In this document: positions 5,001-5,646 of the stretch, in pieces
How the letters are laid out: every line of letters starts with the position of its first letter
Position numbering within the stretch: position 1 is the stretch's first letter
Assembly (NCBI GenBank): GCA_040235375.1
Contig: JBECKQ010000458.1
Coordinates: forward strand, 1 to 5,646
Reading direction: 5' to 3'
Length of the DNA stretch: 5,646 bases
From: JBECKQ01 sp040235375
GTDB taxonomy: Bacteria; Planctomycetota; Phycisphaerae; UBA1845
Notes under the pieces: generated by a model
What the model was told of the DNA's origin: nothing
Database searches by the model: none
What the model saw: the letters and a program-made list of their open reading frames with translations, nothing else
Program-made: the position numbers and the translations under genes

Positions 5001-5646
5001 ATGTCGCCGGCATTTGATCCTGATAGTGCCCAGAACGTTCGCGAGACCGTTCGGGCTGGATATGCGGAAGTCGCGCGTCGCGGCGGAGCGGACACGGCTC
5101 CGTCTCAGGGCGGTTGCTGCTCGAGCGCCTCCTGCTGTGGCGCGTCGGGCGAAGCGGCCGCGGGGCTTGCCAAAAGCATCGGCTACAGCGAAGCGGAACT
5201 CGCATCGCTGCCGGAAGGCGCGAACATGGGGCTGTCGTGCGGCAACCCGACGGCGCTGGCCTCGCTTCAGGCGGGCGAGGTCGTGCTCGATCTGGGCAGC
5301 GGCGGCGGCTTCGATTGTTTTCTCGCCGGTCCACGGGTCGGGGCGACGGGGCGCGTGATCGGCGTGGACATGACGCCGGAGATGCTCGCGAAGGCCCGCG
5401 GCAACGTGGCGTCGTATTGCGAGCGCAGCGGTCTCGACAATGTCGAGTTCCGCCTCGGGGAGATCGAGCACCTGCCGGTCGCCGACAACAGCGTCGACGT
5501 GGTGATCTCCAACTGCGTAATCAACCTTTCGCCGGACAAGCCGCAGGTATGGCGGGAGATCGCCCGCGTGCTGAAGCCCGGCGGGCGCGTGGCGGTTTCC
5601 GACCTGGCATTGCTCCAGCCGCTGCCGGAAGCCGTGCGCACCAGTG
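5001..5646 (+). CDS. arsM: ArsM arsenite S-adenosylmethionine methyltransferase (3' end beyond window)
   Basis: 215 codons are visible before the right edge. The ATG at 5001 has TAAGGAG at 4987-4993, 7 bases upstream. ArsM transfers methyl groups from S-adenosylmethionine to As(III), giving methylated arsenicals, and acts in the cytosol. The N-terminal region has a double-cysteine cluster C39-C40 and C45-C46 (GGCCSSASCCGASG), then SIGYSEAELASLPEGANMGLSCGNP (59-83) with the conserved Cys80. The methyltransferase motif I is VVLDLGSGGGFDCFLA (94-109), followed by the acidic residue Asp123 in VIGVDMTPEML, and VISNCVINLSPDK (168-180) with the conserved Cys172 of the SNCVINL signature. REIARVLKPGGRVAVSDL (185-202) is the post-IV strand region. 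These correspond to Cys44, Cys72 and Cys174 of the well-studied algal ArsM; the fourth conserved Cys would lie just past the window. It is the last visible gene of the ars operon, with a 62-bp gap to the CcdA gene. Confidence 0.96.
   Translation, partial: MSPAFDPDSAQNVRETVRAGYAEVARRGGADTAPSQGGCCSSASCCGASGEAAAGLAKSIGYSEAELASLPEGANMGLSCGNPTALASLQAGEVVLDLGSGGGFDCFLAGPRVGATGRVIGVDMTPEMLAKARGNVASYCERSGLDNVEFRLGEIEHLPVADNSVDVVISNCVINLSPDKPQVWREIARVLKPGGRVAVSDLALLQPLPEAVRTS

Overview
The window is GC-rich bacterial DNA, clearly above 60% GC by eye, with strong G/C third-position bias and good Shine-Dalgarno sites on several genes. A surface lipoprotein of the DUF1080/LamG-like type, a long 'DUF4177' protein, a GNAT enzyme with a CGGCWC signature and a compact ars operon would all suit a planctomycete or a similar environmental, possibly anaerobic, lineage. 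That placement is an inference from gene content and is not proven by the sequence.

Layout. Positions 1-587 (minus strand) hold the N-terminal part of an exported, probably lipid-anchored, LamG/DUF1080-like protein that runs off the left edge. A 162-bp divergent intergenic region follows. Two unrelated small plus-strand genes come next: a 71-aa DUF4177 protein (750-965) and a GNAT-family acetyltransferase (about 1111-1740).

From 1839 the window is an arsenic operon. A near-consensus sigma70-type promoter (extended -10) lies only a few bases before arsR, so the arsR message may be leaderless. The plus-strand order is: ArsR repressor (1879-2211), ArsP-type permease of the DUF318 family (2208-3455, 4-bp overlap), 80-aa CxxC thioredoxin-like protein (3471-3713), membrane-anchored thioredoxin with an Ala/Pro/Glu linker (3727-4248), CcdA/DsbD-type transmembrane thiol transporter (4249-4938, start directly after the previous stop), and arsM arsenite S-adenosylmethionine methyltransferase (5001 to beyond the right edge). 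The first five genes are separated by 15 bases or fewer; arsM follows after a 62-bp gap that holds a tandem 12-bp repeat.

How the genes may work together. ArsR senses a trivalent arsenical and releases the promoter. ArsM methylates As(III) and needs thiol reductant for its catalytic cysteines. ArsP-type permeases are known to export trivalent methylated arsenicals, the product of ArsM. The three thiol-redox genes in between could form a relay: the cytosolic mini-thioredoxin serving ArsM or the permease, and CcdA passing electrons across the membrane to the anchored extracytoplasmic thioredoxin. No arsC, arsB, acr3 or arsA is seen inside the window. The most notable point is the embedding of a transmembrane thiol relay between a methylarsenical-type permease and the methyltransferase.
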